This document shows positions 40,930 to 49,598 of a DNA stretch of 64,000 nucleotides, in pieces. A program made the translations under genes and the position numbers. The stretch is from Martinezella rhizogenes (GTDB lineage: Bacteria > Pseudomonadota > Alphaproteobacteria > Rhizobiales > Rhizobiaceae). Within the stretch, counting starts at the first letter, position 1. The number at the start of each line of letters is the position of its first letter. Below the pieces are notes generated by a model. The model was not told the DNA's origin. It saw only the letters and a program-made list of their open reading frames with translations, and did not search any database. The DNA is taken from assembly GCF_007002745.1 (NCBI RefSeq), contig NZ_SGNY01000002.1, positions 372,001-436,000 of the forward strand, given 5' to 3'.

Positions 40930-41069
40930 TTCGGGCGCACAGATGCGCTTTCACGGCACATGAAAATGCGGTGAAATTGACGTTTTTCTTTTTTGAAACA
41001 AGAGTGTGAATGAACGCCTCTGCGTTCCCACGCGATAGAACAAACACCAATATTCGAAAATACCGAAAA

Positions 41070-41414
41070 TCAATCGGGCGAAGCGGCGACCGGTTCTCCT
41101 CGCCACAAGCTCTGCGCCTCTCCTTCGAACTCCTGACCTTTGACCAAGACGCGGAGAACAACCACATCATCGTGCTCTACGACAAAGGCTATGCTGGCAC
41201 TTCGCTCAAAACCGATTATGCGCAGCCCTGATCGTACCTCATTGCGCACCGTGCCACGCTCGGAGAATACGTTCAGCGACGCGAGAAAAGCACCAACACG
41301 TTCAATATACCGATCCGCCGTGACAGCTGAGCCAGATTTGCGAATAACATAGCTATGGATTTGCACCAGATCGGTTTGCGCTTCAGGGGACAAACGCACG
41401 ACGTAATATTTCAT
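41070..41414 (-). CDS. RelE/ParE family toxin
   Basis: Toxin of a type II toxin-antitoxin pair, 114 residues. The start KYYVVRLSPEAQTDLVQIHSYV and the following RYIERVGAFLASLNVF match the ParE/RelE fold; the C-terminal half has a strand pair (IAFVVEHDDVVVLRVL) as expected. ParE members poison gyrase and RelE members cut mRNA; sequence alone does not decide. The antitoxin gene lies upstream with a 79-base gap. A weak ctgga precedes the ATG. Confidence 0.85.
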   Translation of the reverse strand: MKYYVVRLSPEAQTDLVQIHSYVIRKSGSAVTADRYIERVGAFLASLNVFSERGTVRNEVRSGLRIIGFERSASIAFVVEHDDVVVLRVLVKGQEFEGEAQSLWRGEPVAASPD

Positions 41415-41493
41415 TGAAGCAATTCCAGCAAAAATCTGCAGCAGCTTTTCATTATGAATTATTTAAAAAACAAGGAGTTGAAGTGGAAATATG

Positions 41494-41772
41494 CTACGTG
41501 CGCCCTTCGCCCTTGGCGATCCGCGCCTTCACCTCAGCCATACCTTCATTGAGCGGCTTCGCACGGTTCGGGTCGGCTTTGTGAGCATCGTATGCGGCTG
41601 CGACCTCTTCCTGCAGCCAACGCTCCACAGCTGCATCGCGTGCGACTAGGGTGCGCAGGCCATCACGAATAACTTCGCTTTCCGTCGCATATTCACCAGA
41701 GGCTACTTTTGCCTTGACCATCTCGGCCATATCCAGAGGAAGAGTGATACTGAAAGCCTGAGTAGTGCGCAT
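41494..41772 (-). CDS. ParD-like antitoxin
   Basis: A 92-residue antitoxin with an N-terminal ribbon-helix-helix domain: QAFSITLPLDMAEMVKAKV, then EYATESEVIRDGLRTLVARD, and a charged, probably disordered C-terminal part that would wrap the toxin. This is the ParD (CopG-like) pattern. ATG at 41772; an upstream ATG at 41802 is less likely. The promoter carries a 15-base dyad at 41803, a natural site for ParD autorepression. Confidence 0.88.
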   Translation of the reverse strand: MRTTQAFSITLPLDMAEMVKAKVASGEYATESEVIRDGLRTLVARDAAVERWLQEEVAAAYDAHKADPNRAKPLNEGMAEVKARIAKGEGRT

Positions 41773-41802
41773 GGTTCTGCCTTTCGTTCCTACGCCTTTC
41801 AT

Positions 41803-41817
41803 ATCACGGCATGTGAT
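41803..41817. promoter_or_regulatory. candidate ParD operator
   Basis: Perfect 5-base arms atcac / gtgat around ggcat, 31 bases upstream of the antitoxin ATG. Position fits autorepression by a ribbon-helix-helix antitoxin. Confidence 0.5.
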
Positions 41818-41890
41818 TTAATCATACACGTTCGCGCATTGGTCAAAGCGACCCGGCATCCAAGAGGATCGCTGCATATATTGAGGAAAA

Positions 41891-42297
41891 TTCGCCAGTT
41901 GGCCTGTAAGCCGGGTTCTGTATGGCCCCGGTTTGACCCGGAACGTGGCAGCCATTCATCTGGGACGGCATTTGCATGCCGCCTCTCGCAACCCACCCGG
42001 ATGACGGACCCGGAAACCGGCTGTAAACGGGCTTTCGCCCATCCCGTGTCATCCCTATTCGGTCTTGCTCCCGGTGGGGTTTACCTTGCCACCACTGTCA
42101 CCAGCGGCGCGGTGGGCTCTTACCCCACCCTTTCACCCTTACCATGCAAAGCATGGCGGTTTGCTCTCTGTGGCACTTTCCCTGGGGTCACCCCCGCCGG
42201 ACGTTATCCGGCACCGTATTTCCGTGGAGCCCGGACTTTCCTCACCTTACCGTCTTTCGACATTGGTAAAGCGCGGCTGCCCGGCCAACTGGCATGG
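41891..42297 (-). ncRNA. rnpB: RNase P RNA, class A
   Basis: Catalytic RNA of RNase P, about 400 nt, which matures tRNA 5' ends. The minus strand carries the conserved 5' block ggaaagtccgggctcc (42242-42227) and the 3' block acagaacccggcttacag (41921-41904). The P1 helix is visible as gccagttggcc near 42293 pairing with ggccaactggc near 41894. The intervening hairpins, e.g. the gcatgcaaatgc loop and the gggcgaaagccc tetraloop stem, fit the bacterial A type. Exact ends are estimated from P1. The promoter must overlap the end of the neighbouring oxidoreductase gene, 52 bases upstream. Confidence 0.97.
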
Positions 42298-42348
42298 GCT
42301 GCATAACCATGTTCCGGAGCGAAAGCCACCGAAAAGCGCAATCAACGA

Positions 42349-43539
42349 TCAAAGAAATGCCGGCGTGAAATCCGTTGTGAAAGCACGATCGGCGATTTTT
42401 CCATCCCGCAGCAGCGTGGCACCCAGCCGCCCGATCTCGTCGGAACTCTTCGCCGCGGTGCCATTGCCGCCGGTGAGAACCGCGATACGCGGTGAGGCGG
42501 TAAAACCGATGGCGGGATAACCACTCCGGGTTTTGGAGACGACGCAGGCGGCCATCGAGACACGCGAGAGATCAACGGAAGGCACCAGTGTTTCGACGAT
42601 GGCCGACAGATGATCCCGCACGCTTTCACGTCCGCCTGACCGGAACCATTCCCGGATTTCCGGGTCGCTGCCGACCGCCTTGTCGTCGGGATCGCCGCCG
42701 ATTTTCAGATAGAATTTGCCATCGGGATAACGCACCGGCGGCAAAAGATAGATATGTTTCGTGGTGTCGCGCGGCTCGTAGATCAGCGACGGCATGGCCG
42801 CATATTGCCCAAGATCAGCTTCATCAATCTCGAAGAAGGCGACGGTCCGCGCATAGACATTGAGCGCGACCGGCTGCGGCAGCAGGCCTTTCGTGATCGA
42901 GAAACCGCCGGCCGCCACCAGCACCCGGTCTGCCGTGTAAACCGCACCGGAAGCCGTCTGAACCGAAGCGCGGCCATCCTCTTCCCGCGTCGAGACGACG
43001 ATATCGTCGATCAGCGTGACGCCGGCCTTTTCCGCCAGAACCGCCTGTGCCTTCACCAGCGCACGTGGATTGACGTATCCGGCATTGTCCCTTTCGAACA
43101 CACCTTCGCAGCCCGGTTCGAAGGAGAAATAGGGAAACCGGCTTTTCAGGTTTTCGCCATCCAGCAACTCCGTCGAAACACCGAGCCGCGACGCCGCTTT
43201 GGAAACATCATCGATAAAGGGATTGTCGCCGCCCCGCTGAGGCCCCACCATCAGGCAACCGACCGGCGCGTAAAATTCCACGCCGCTTCTCGCGGCAATA
43301 TCGGCATAACGCGCAATCGAGCGGTTGGCGAGCAGCGCCCAGTCGGCATCACCATCGATGGTGCGGGTAATCCGCGCTTCATCATAGTGACTGGCGAAAA
43401 CGCCCTGATGTGATTTGATATCAGCAGGTTCGCCGGGGCCGATCAGCGCCACGCCATCCACCGTTTCCGCCAGATGGCGGGCGGCGGCGGCACCCATCAT
43501 GCCGCGACCCACGACGATATAGTTGAAATGTCCCGACAT
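42349..43539 (-). CDS. FAD-dependent oxidoreductase, sarcosine-oxidase/DAO-like, copy 2
   Basis: A 396-residue amine- or amino-acid-oxidase-type flavoprotein. The dinucleotide motif is IVVGRGMMGAAAARHLA (GxGxxG with Arg in place of the usual Ala), then GVFASHYDEARITR, and near the C-terminus SKTRSGYPAIGFTASPRIAVLTGGNGTAAKSSDEIGRLG. A tandem paralogue of nearly equal length lies 60 bases upstream on the same strand. Substrate unknown; N-methyl or D-amino acids are plausible. ATG 43539 with gagg upstream. Confidence 0.88.
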   Translation of the reverse strand: MSGHFNYIVVGRGMMGAAAARHLAETVDGVALIGPGEPADIKSHQGVFASHYDEARITRTIDGDADWALLANRSIARYADIAARSGVEFYAPVGCLMVGPQRGGDNPFIDDVSKAASRLGVSTELLDGENLKSRFPYFSFEPGCEGVFERDNAGYVNPRALVKAQAVLAEKAGVTLIDDIVVSTREEDGRASVQTASGAVYTADRVLVAAGGFSITKGLLPQPVALNVYARTVAFFEIDEADLGQYAAMPSLIYEPRDTTKHIYLLPPVRYPDGKFYLKIGGDPDDKAVGSDPEIREWFRSGGRESVRDHLSAIVETLVPSVDLSRVSMAACVVSKTRSGYPAIGFTASPRIAVLTGGNGTAAKSSDEIGRLGATLLRDGKIADRAFTTDFTPAFL

Positions 43540-43598
43540 GCTGCCCTCTTCATCCGCCCTGTTCAGTAGCAACCTTGTAGCCGCTTAACAGAAGGATG

Positions 43599-44786
43599 TC
43601 AGACGAAAACCGGTGACATTTCGGCCGCGAATTCATCCTCGGTCAGTTGACCACTCGCAAGCAGCACTGCGCCGAGCCGCCCGATCTCATCCGAAGACTT
43701 GGCGGAGACGAAATTGCCACCCGTCAGAACTGCGATATTGGAGGATTGTGTATAGCCTATATAGGGATAACCGCTGCGGGTAATGGATGCGACACAGGAG
43801 CCGGAGGTCACGGGGCAGCCGGCAAGTTCGGGCATCAGCGACAGGGCCTTTCTCGTCAGGAATTCCACCTCACCCGGCGTGCCGTCGGAATGGAACCAGT
43901 CCACCGCCTCGGCCAGTGTCTCAAGCCTGCCCTTCTCGCTTTCGCCGCCGATCTTCAGATAGACCTTGCCATCGGGATACCGCACGGGCGGCAGGATATA
44001 GACGATGTCGTCCTCCGTCTCCGCCAGCACGATGGTCGACGGCATGGCGCCGAATATCGCCTGTCTTGCCTCATCCAGTTCGAAAAATACGATGGTGCGA
44101 CCGGTGGCCGCCATATCGACCGGGGAAGGCAAAAGCTCAGCCATGTTGGTGAAACCGCCTGCGGCCACGATGACCTTTTCAGCGGTATGAACAGTACCTT
44201 CCCGCGTTACCACCTCGACGCTGTGGGAGGTATCGCGAACATGCGCTGCGGTCTCGCGCACCAGATGCGTACCCTGCGCCCCGGCAATCGAGCACTGCGC
44301 CTTTACCAAGGCGCGGGGATTGATATGGCCGGCGTTACGGGCCTCGAAGCTGCCACCGTGATCGGCGGGCAGCGAGAACATCGGAAACCGGCCAGCCAGC
44401 GCGTCGGTGCCGAGCGTTTCCACACCAAGACCGAGACGGTTGGCAGAGGAGAGCGCCCGCGACACATAATCTCCGGCAAGCCCCTTGCCGTTCCCGGTGA
44501 ACAGGCAGCCCGATTCGGTAAAGAAACGGATGCCGCTTTTGGCTTCGATCTCCGCATAACGGCGGATCGAACGTTGCGCCAGTTCCGCCCAGACCGGATC
44601 ACCGTCAAACCCACGGGTGATGCGCGCTTCGTCGTAGTGGCTCGAAAACACGCCTTTATGGGTCTTGCGATCGGCGGGCTCGGCGGGCCCGATCAGCGCA
44701 ACGCCATCCGTTTGCGCCGAAAGGTGCCGCGCCGCGGCCGCACCCATCATCCCGGCCCCGACCACGATATATTTGAAATCCGGCAT
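43599..44786 (-). CDS. FAD-dependent oxidoreductase, sarcosine-oxidase/DAO-like, copy 1
   Basis: A 395-residue flavoprotein with the same layout as the gene just downstream: IVVGAGMMGAAAARHLS (standard GxGxxG), GVFSSHYDEARITRGFDGDP, and C-terminal TRSGYPYIGYTQSSNIAVLTGGNFVSAKSSDEIGRLG. The two proteins align from end to end by eye, so they arose by tandem duplication. No signal peptide; cytoplasmic. The gap to the downstream copy is 59 bases, so the pair is likely one operon. Confidence 0.88.
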   Translation of the reverse strand: MPDFKYIVVGAGMMGAAAARHLSAQTDGVALIGPAEPADRKTHKGVFSSHYDEARITRGFDGDPVWAELAQRSIRRYAEIEAKSGIRFFTESGCLFTGNGKGLAGDYVSRALSSANRLGLGVETLGTDALAGRFPMFSLPADHGGSFEARNAGHINPRALVKAQCSIAGAQGTHLVRETAAHVRDTSHSVEVVTREGTVHTAEKVIVAAGGFTNMAELLPSPVDMAATGRTIVFFELDEARQAIFGAMPSTIVLAETEDDIVYILPPVRYPDGKVYLKIGGESEKGRLETLAEAVDWFHSDGTPGEVEFLTRKALSLMPELAGCPVTSGSCVASITRSGYPYIGYTQSSNIAVLTGGNFVSAKSSDEIGRLGAVLLASGQLTEDEFAAEMSPVFV

Positions 44787-44939
44787 GACATGCTCCGTAT
44801 CAGATTTATCCCTGACTACAGCATGCCCGCACGAACCGGAATCGCTTTTCGCAAAAGCCGGGGGCGTTGTCGGATTTCCGGGCGGAAAAACCGGTTTCGC
44901 CTTTCCAGGAAATGCTTCCTGAAAAGATCCGCGCAGACC

Positions 44940-45479
44940 TCAGCTGGCCAGCAGCGCCTGCACCTTGCCGCAGTAACGCTTGGACACCGGGTTCATCCGT
45001 GTGGCGCCATGGCCGGCATTATAACGCAGGATCGTGCTGCACACCTGCCCGCCACCAAGCTGGTGGGCGGTCGCCAGATATTGCATGCCCCAGCGAATAT
45101 TGGTCTCGGGATCGTAGAGCGCTTTTGTCGTGCCGCGAAAGCCCATCATGCGCGCTGTTGCCGGCTTGATCTGCATCAGCCCGACCTCGCCTGCTCTGCC
45201 GCGAGCCTTGGGGTTGAACTTGCTTTCCACCGAAACCACGGCATGCGCCAGATTGGTGGGAACGCCATAACGCTTGGCATATTTGACGATCAGATCGGAA
45301 TAGTCGTTCTTCAGCGACGCAGGCAGACTCTTTTCTGGAATGGGATAACCGGGCTTGCGGAAGAAGGTCTCCAGCGTCACGGTTTTGGTCTTCACGTCCT
45401 CGTCTTTGGCAAAAGCAATCCCCGCCTGTGAAGCGAGCATAACAACGCCCGCCGCAACAGCAACAACAACCCTGTTCAT
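44940..45479 (-). CDS. exported lytic transglycosylase (SLT domain)
   Basis: A 179-residue periplasmic protein with a signal peptide (MNRVVVAVAAGVVMLASQAGIAFA) and a compact SLT domain: LAHAVVSVESKFNPKARGRAGEVGLMQIKPATARMMGF with the catalytic Glu in SVESKFNP, then YDPETNIRWGMQYLA and LRYNAGHG. It cleaves peptidoglycan glycan strands with anhydro-muramoyl formation, as the family does. The start ATG 45479 has ggagac about 10 bases upstream. It is separate from the neighbouring oxidoreductases. Confidence 0.92.
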   Translation of the reverse strand: MNRVVVAVAAGVVMLASQAGIAFAKDEDVKTKTVTLETFFRKPGYPIPEKSLPASLKNDYSDLIVKYAKRYGVPTNLAHAVVSVESKFNPKARGRAGEVGLMQIKPATARMMGFRGTTKALYDPETNIRWGMQYLATAHQLGGGQVCSTILRYNAGHGATRMNPVSKRYCGKVQALLAS

Positions 45480-45726
45480 ATGTAGAAAAAGTCTCCAGAT
45501 CGGATGACTGAACCAATGAAGCGACACAAATATTCAGCGCCCGGAAAGTCGATCTCGACCTTCCGCAGTCCAGTCTCCTTGATTGATATTGACGGCTGGT
45601 TCCCCTGAAGAACGACACCGCATGCAGTGCTGTTCTTAAACTTCCTCAATGCGGATTAACTGTGGCACATCAAAAAAAGCGACTTGAACGCCCGGAAAAC
45701 GGGGAACTATTTTCCAGAATCCGCGT

Positions 45727-46506
45727 TCAGGCGGCCGAAAATTTCGGCAGGCTGGCAATCAACCGGTGAAGCGTGTCGATGGTGGAAAAATCCGCGATGC
45801 CATCCACCAGAGCCGGGCGGAAATGCCGCTGGAAGGCAGCAACGGCACCTTCGGTCTTTTCACAATAAGCGCCTGTTATTTCAACGCCATATCCGTAAAT
45901 GGACAGCATCGACTGAAGTGCTTCCACCGGCTGCCCGTGGTCACCGCGCTGGAAAAAGCGCCCGCCGCGGATCGGCGCAGGCTCCACCCAGTGGCCGACA
46001 CCGTTCTGCGACAGGATGTCCCACGGGAATTTTTCGCCCGGATCGACCTTGCGGACAGGCGCTACGTCCGAATGGGCAAGCACCCGTTCAGGCGCGATAT
46101 TCCAGCGCTGGCCGCAATCGCGACACAATTCGATGACCGCAGCCACCTGTTTTCCAGGGAATTCCGGCAGGCCGCCGGGATGACCCTGATTGGCGATTTC
46201 GATGCCGATGGAGCGGGAATTGATGTCTTGATTCCCAGCCCAGGTGCTCTTGCCCGCATGCCAGGCGCGACGGCTTTCCGGCACCATCTGGATGACGCGG
46301 CCGTCCTCGAAGACAAAGTAGTGGCTGGAGACCTGGCTTTCGGGGTTGCGGAGCCACGACAGCGCGCCGTCCGCCGTCGTCATGCCGGTATAATGCAGAA
46401 GAATGATATCGGGACCGGCCACATCGAGTCTTTCGCCATGGTTAGGCGACGGCGCAACGGCTGCGCCCGGAAAATCCGGGGTAAAATCCGGCAGACATTC
46501 ACTCAT
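45727..46506 (-). CDS. N-acetylmuramoyl-L-alanine amidase, AmpD/AmiD type
   Basis: A 259-residue zinc amidase. Amidase_2 domain with zinc ligands in ILLHYTGM, and in VLAHSDVAPVRKVDPG (His and Asp), plus the substrate loop SSHYFVFEDGRVIQMVPE. A C-terminal peptidoglycan-binding domain (GQPVEALQSMLSIYGYGVEITG) makes it longer than cytosolic AmpD, closer to AmiD. No obvious signal peptide, so it may act in the cytoplasm on recycled anhydro-muropeptides. It overlaps the DnaJ/TerB gene by 4 bases. Confidence 0.92.
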   Translation of the reverse strand: MSECLPDFTPDFPGAAVAPSPNHGERLDVAGPDIILLHYTGMTTADGALSWLRNPESQVSSHYFVFEDGRVIQMVPESRRAWHAGKSTWAGNQDINSRSIGIEIANQGHPGGLPEFPGKQVAAVIELCRDCGQRWNIAPERVLAHSDVAPVRKVDPGEKFPWDILSQNGVGHWVEPAPIRGGRFFQRGDHGQPVEALQSMLSIYGYGVEITGAYCEKTEGAVAAFQRHFRPALVDGIADFSTIDTLHRLIASLPKFSAA

Positions 46507-47243
46507 GCGACGCGGCGTTCTTTCTCGATGGCCGCATAGGCGGCATTGAGAGCCGCCATACGCTCATTGGCGGCGGCATGCAATTCCATCGGCACGCCGC
46601 GTGCAATCAGCTTGTCGGGATGGTGTTCGGCAACCAGCGAACGGTAACGCTTGCGAATATCCAGGAAGTCGTCCGAGGGCGAAACGCCAAGCACGCGATA
46701 AGGATCGCGCCCGTCCATATGGACATGCCGCGCCATGATCGTTTCGAAGTGGTCTTCGGTGATATGGAATATCTCGGCGATACGGCCAAGGAAGGCCAGT
46801 TCCCGCTCGTGGATCAGCCCATCGGCCTTGGCGATATGGAACAGTCCGTCGATGACGCTTTCCAGCATCTCGCAATTGTCGTGCCCGGAACCGCAGAGAC
46901 CGGCCAGCCGCTCGGCATAGGCTTCGTAACCGGCAACGTCCTGACGGGCGAGATTATAAAGACGGGCAACGTTTCGCGCTTCTTCTTCGGGGAAATCGAA
47001 GATTTGCCGGAAGGCGCGCACCTCCGCGTCGTTGACGACGCCATCAGCCTTCGCCATCTTGGCGGAGAGTGCGATAATCGCTACGGAAAAGGAAACCTTG
47101 CGCCGCGTCTCCGGGTCTCCCTCAAAAAGGGTGCGGATGGCTTCAACCACGCGCCCAAGCGCACTACCTGCCGCGTCGCCGATTGCGCCGAGCAGCCGCT
47201 CCCACAGGGATGAAATTTGCAGACAGGCAAAATCGAACATCAT
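46503..47243 (-). CDS. DjlA-like protein (TerB plus DnaJ domain)
   Basis: About 246 residues. An N-terminal TerB-like helical domain (SFSVAIIALSAKMAKADGVVNDAEVRAF ... IAKADGLIHERELAFL) is followed by a C-terminal J domain (RDPYRVLGVSPSDDFLDIRKRYRSLVAEHHPDKL) with the HPD motif intact. This arrangement is that of DjlA co-chaperones. There is no obvious transmembrane anchor. Start is uncertain: ATG at 47243, 47240, 47255 or 47279. It overlaps the amidase gene by 4 bases, suggesting co-translation. Confidence 0.88.
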   Translation of the reverse strand: MMFDFACLQISSLWERLLGAIGDAAGSALGRVVEAIRTLFEGDPETRRKVSFSVAIIALSAKMAKADGVVNDAEVRAFRQIFDFPEEEARNVARLYNLARQDVAGYEAYAERLAGLCGSGHDNCEMLESVIDGLFHIAKADGLIHERELAFLGRIAEIFHITEDHFETIMARHVHMDGRDPYRVLGVSPSDDFLDIRKRYRSLVAEHHPDKLIARGVPMELHAAANERMAALNAAYAAIEKERRVA

Positions 47244-47571
47244 GCCGTCAAGCATGACGGGATATTGCCGTGAATGCAATATGTCCGGCAGTGCGGCGGC
47301 ATTAACTTTTATTCATCTTTGCGACAGTTTTGCTTCAGGAACAAGAGCGGGGCAAACACCACGCCCGGGGTTTTCCACAGGTGCCGCAAGCGGATACAGG
47401 CAGCCGGTGGCCTCGATGCGGATTGAAACGATTATATTCGGCCAGTTTCCTCAAGCCGCTGAAAAGCCGCGAGAAATCGGCGTTTTTCTTGATAAATTCA
47501 CTTTACACCTACACGCGGCTGTCGCATCCATTTGCCAGACATGTCTTTGAGTTTATGCAAAAAGGAGAGCC
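47244..47571. other. 328-bp divergent region, DjlA-like gene / pfp
   Basis: Holds the promoters of both genes. I see no strong sigma-70 hexamers, operator or riboswitch. A single near-match to a DnaA box (ttttccaca, about 47370) is present and is taken as chance. The pfp start has aaaggagagcc directly upstream. Confidence 0.5.
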
Positions 47572-48786
47572 ATGATGGCCAAACAGAAAGTCGCAATGCT
47601 GACCGCGGGTGGCCTTGCGCCCTGTCTCTCTTCGGCCGTCGGCGGCCTGATCGAGCGCTATAGCGACATTGCGCCTGAAATCGACATCGTGGCCTATCGC
47701 TCCGGTTATCAGGGCGTGCTTCTGGGCGATCGCATCGAGATCACCAGGGACATGCGTGAAAAGGCCCCGTTGCTGCACCGTTACGGCGGCTCGCCGATCG
47801 GCAACAGCCGCGTCAAGCTTACCAATGCCGCCGATTGCGCCAAGCGCGGCCTGGTCAAGGAAGGCGACAATCCGCTTCGCGTCGCCGCCGAACGGCTGGC
47901 CGCTGACGGCATCACCATTCTTCACACCATCGGCGGAGACGACACCAATACGACGGCCGCGGACCTCGCCGCCTATCTCGGCGCAAATGGTTACGACCTC
48001 ACCGTCGTCGGCCTGCCGAAGACCGTGGACAATGACGTGGTGCCGATCAAGCAGTCTCTCGGCGCATGGACCGCTGCCGAAGTCGGCGCAGCCTTCTTCG
48101 ACAATGTCAGCAACGAACAGAGCGCTGCGCCGAAGACTTTCGTCATCCATGAAGTCATGGGCCGCCATTGCGGCTGGCTGACGGCGGCAACCGCCCGCGC
48201 CTATATCCAGAAGACCAGCGGCAATGAATATGTCGAAGGCCTGATGATGAACACGCAGATGAAGAACATCGACGGCATCTACCTGCCGGAAATGGCCTTC
48301 GACATAGAAGCGGAAGCCGAACGCCTGAAGGCGATCATGGACAGACACGGCTACGTCACGCTGTTTGTTTCCGAAGGTGCCGGCCTCGATTCCATCGTTG
48401 CCGAACGGGAAGCCTCGGGCGAAGCCGTCAAGCGCGACGCCTTCGGCCATGTGAAGATCGACACCATCAATGTCGGTGGCTGGTTCCAGAAGCAATTCGC
48501 CGGCCTCATCGGCGCAGAACGCTCCATGGTGCAGAAGTCAGGCTATTTCGCCCGCTCCGCGCCGGCCAATGGCGATGATCTGCGCCTCATCCAGGGCATG
48601 GTCGATCTCGCCGTCGAAAGCGCGCTCAACAAGGTCTCCGGCGTCACCGGCCATGACGAAGACCAGAACGGCAAATTGCGGACCATCGAGTTTCCGCGTA
48701 TCAAGGGTGGAAAGCATTTCGACCTTTCTGCAAAATGGTTTACCGAAGTGATGGAACACGTCGGTCAACCGTTCACAGCGGCCTAA
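47572..48786 (+). CDS. pfp: PPi-dependent 6-phosphofructokinase
   Basis: Glycolytic enzyme of 404 residues that phosphorylates fructose 6-phosphate, reversibly, from pyrophosphate. Phosphofructokinase motifs are AMLTAGGLAPCLSSAVGGL, the HTIGGDDTNTTAADLA loop (GGDD; ATP-type enzymes have GGDGS), LPKTVDNDVVP with the catalytic Asp, and VIHEVMGRHCGWL. The GGDD and PKTVDND pair are the hallmark of PPi-type enzymes. Start ATG 47572 or 47575; ggag lies just upstream. Confidence 0.94.
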   Translation: MMAKQKVAMLTAGGLAPCLSSAVGGLIERYSDIAPEIDIVAYRSGYQGVLLGDRIEITRDMREKAPLLHRYGGSPIGNSRVKLTNAADCAKRGLVKEGDNPLRVAAERLAADGITILHTIGGDDTNTTAADLAAYLGANGYDLTVVGLPKTVDNDVVPIKQSLGAWTAAEVGAAFFDNVSNEQSAAPKTFVIHEVMGRHCGWLTAATARAYIQKTSGNEYVEGLMMNTQMKNIDGIYLPEMAFDIEAEAERLKAIMDRHGYVTLFVSEGAGLDSIVAEREASGEAVKRDAFGHVKIDTINVGGWFQKQFAGLIGAERSMVQKSGYFARSAPANGDDLRLIQGMVDLAVESALNKVSGVTGHDEDQNGKLRTIEFPRIKGGKHFDLSAKWFTEVMEHVGQPFTAA

Positions 48787-48837
48787 TTTTACGATAGGCT
48801 AATTAATGCGGTGACAGGGAGGGCAAGGAGGAAGAGA

Positions 48838-49473
48838 ATGTCTGGACAGGCCTGGCTGATTTTTTGTGCAGCATGTGCCGTTGTGTTCGCACTTCCCTCC
48901 CCACTTGTATTCTCTGTCGCCTCCTATGCCGCCATCCGCGGCAAAAAAACCATCTTCGCCTCCGTCAGCGGCGGGGCGCTCGGCATCGTCACGGCCATGA
49001 CGATTTCGGCCATTCCGGTGGCCGGTCTGGCTTATCTGCCGCAATCCTTCTTAGGCATAGTACAATGGGCCGGCATCGGCTGGCTGATGCTGTTCCTGTT
49101 GTGGACTTTTGCGACACCCGCCGCCCAGGCGGCCAATGCCGATAACGACAATCTGCCGGGCAAATCATGGAGTGGCATTTTCCGCGATTGTTACGCCATT
49201 GCCGCGTTGCGCCCGCGTTACTTCACATTCTTTCTGGCGCTGTTGCCGCAATTCATTTCCACCTCCGGTAACGCCATGGAAACACTGGCGGTGGCGCAGG
49301 CCGCAATCCTGCTTCTGGCACTTGCCGTTCTCACCGCACAGGCGCTGTTTGCCGGCTCCACACTGGCGCTGGTGCGCCGCATGTCGGGCGAGAAAAAAAT
49401 CCGGCCAAAGTACCGCACGCACTTCATTTCCGGCCGCGCCGTCAGCGCCGGTTACAGGCGCATTGCAGCCTGA
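48838..49473 (+). CDS. LysE/RhtB family amino acid exporter
   Basis: Inner-membrane protein of 211 residues with five or six hydrophobic segments. The N-terminal LPSPLVFSVASYAAIRGKKTIFASVSGGALG loop and the central LFLLWTF plus the C-terminal FIST-region LRPRYFTFFLALLPQF are the RhtB pattern. Substrates of the family are amino acids or homoserine lactones; not decidable here. ATG 48838 with aaggaggaag upstream. It is 52 bases behind pfp and may be co-transcribed. Confidence 0.9.
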   Translation: MSGQAWLIFCAACAVVFALPSPLVFSVASYAAIRGKKTIFASVSGGALGIVTAMTISAIPVAGLAYLPQSFLGIVQWAGIGWLMLFLLWTFATPAAQAANADNDNLPGKSWSGIFRDCYAIAALRPRYFTFFLALLPQFISTSGNAMETLAVAQAAILLLALAVLTAQALFAGSTLALVRRMSGEKKIRPKYRTHFISGRAVSAGYRRIAA

Positions 49474-49598
49474 AAAACCGCGATGCCACGTCCCGGCTTG
49501 CCGCTATCCTTACAATAGGTTAATGAAGGCTCGACGGGACACTGCCTGCTTCGCTTGACGCGGGGGTATCGAGAGACAGGCATAACGAAGGCGGCAAC

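Larger units (their letters stand above)
40653..41069. other. mraZ regulatory region
   Basis: The 417 bases between mraZ and the parE stop contain the four-repeat MraZ box (40829-40863), a TTGACG hexamer on the minus strand at 40858-40853 that overlaps it (possible -35; the -10 at 17 bp is poor, TATCCC), and a CtrA-like site at 40914-40929. A small inverted repeat gaacgc-ctct-gcgttc at 41012-41027 lies near the end of parE. No ORF on either strand is convincing. Confidence 0.65.

Noticed and set aside
41846..41875. Weak hairpin downstream of rnpB
   Set aside because: Seven-base stem with wobble and only three T; not safe to call a terminator.
44901..44926. Inverted repeat ctttccaggaa-atgc-ttcctgaaaag between the SLT gene and the oxidoreductases
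   Set aside because: No T-run on either strand and one mismatch; position fits a terminator but the evidence is too thin.
47368..47376. Near-match to a DnaA box (ttttccaca)
   Set aside because: Single imperfect box, no cluster, no AT-rich unwinding element, no origin-linked genes.
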